A stretch of DNA of 47,085 nt, from positions 1-47,085 of the forward strand of contig NZ_SMKL01000045.1 in assembly GCF_004348545.1 (NCBI RefSeq), in the 5' to 3' direction. The stretch comes from Jiangella ureilytica (GTDB lineage: Bacteria; Actinomycetota; Actinomycetes; Jiangellales; Jiangellaceae). The stretch's first letter is position 1, and every line of letters starts with the position of its first letter. Position numbers and translations under genes: made by a program. The notes below the pieces were generated by a model, which did no database searches, was not told the DNA's origin, and saw only the letters and a program-made list of their open reading frames with translations. This document shows, piece after piece, positions 47,058 to 47,085 of the stretch.

Positions 47058-47085
47058 TTCGGGGCGGGGCGGGACGGCGCGAGGC

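Overview
The window is chromosomal DNA from a very GC-rich actinobacterium (Actinomycetota). The signs are dense GC-biased coding with many GTG starts, groES preceded by two CIRCE operators, a GroEL1-type chaperonin with a His-rich tail, GuaB3, an F420-dependent LLM oxidoreductase, PspC-type histidine kinase signalling, a family I36 inhibitor and many leaderless promoters. The mix of genes would suit Jiangella-like or related soil lineages, but I cannot fix the genus from sequence alone. Most of the window is housekeeping and accessory chromosome. Mobile DNA is limited to the tail of an IS110-type transposase at the left edge and a two-copy inverted-repeat element.

Layout. 1-300: transposase tail, then a palindromic repeat (copy 1). 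287-4219: NUDIX hydrolase, THUMP-like methyltransferase, then the HrcA/CIRCE-controlled groES-groEL1. 4289-5859: lipoprotein plus DUF2891 protein. 5961-9136: divergent NanM-like kelch protein and secreted sialidase with a LamG-like tail. 9178-13294: F420-dependent oxidoreductase followed by a convergent ABC importer (binding lipoprotein, permease, ATPase) of the type proposed to carry F420-0. 13451-16962: nucleoside hydrolase, aminotransferase, TetR/VOC pair and a DUF2269 membrane protein. 17292-20410: secreted AMIN-like protein, a second secreted protein and a flavin oxidoreductase.

20500-34542 holds the guanine nucleotide genes guaB, guaB3 and guaA. They are interspersed with a TetR-controlled MDR oxidoreductase, a succinate-semialdehyde dehydrogenase/beta-mannosidase pair and an extremely asymmetric heterodimeric ABC exporter. 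Copy 2 of the inverted-repeat element, carrying seven 19-bp tandem units, sits just upstream of guaA. 34795-39688: glycerophosphodiester phosphodiesterase, then an envelope-stress-like module (small membrane protein, PspC/LiaF-like protein, PspC-fused histidine kinase, LuxR-type regulator). 39760-42195: small membrane and secreted proteins, including a family I36 protease inhibitor. 42787-46886: PcrA/UvrD helicase, a PadR/HAAS-domain pair and a methyltransferase. The right edge is noncoding, with four 13-bp tandem units and a perfect 20-bp inverted repeat.

The points I would look at first are four. The exporter's two nucleotide-binding domains have complementary losses, so only one ATP site can be canonical. 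The inverted-repeat element occurs twice, and one copy is cut next to the transposase end. Six genes share a TANNNT hexamer 6-7 nt before the start codon, which fits leaderless transcription. Convergent gene ends overlap repeatedly, two of them by about 125 nt.
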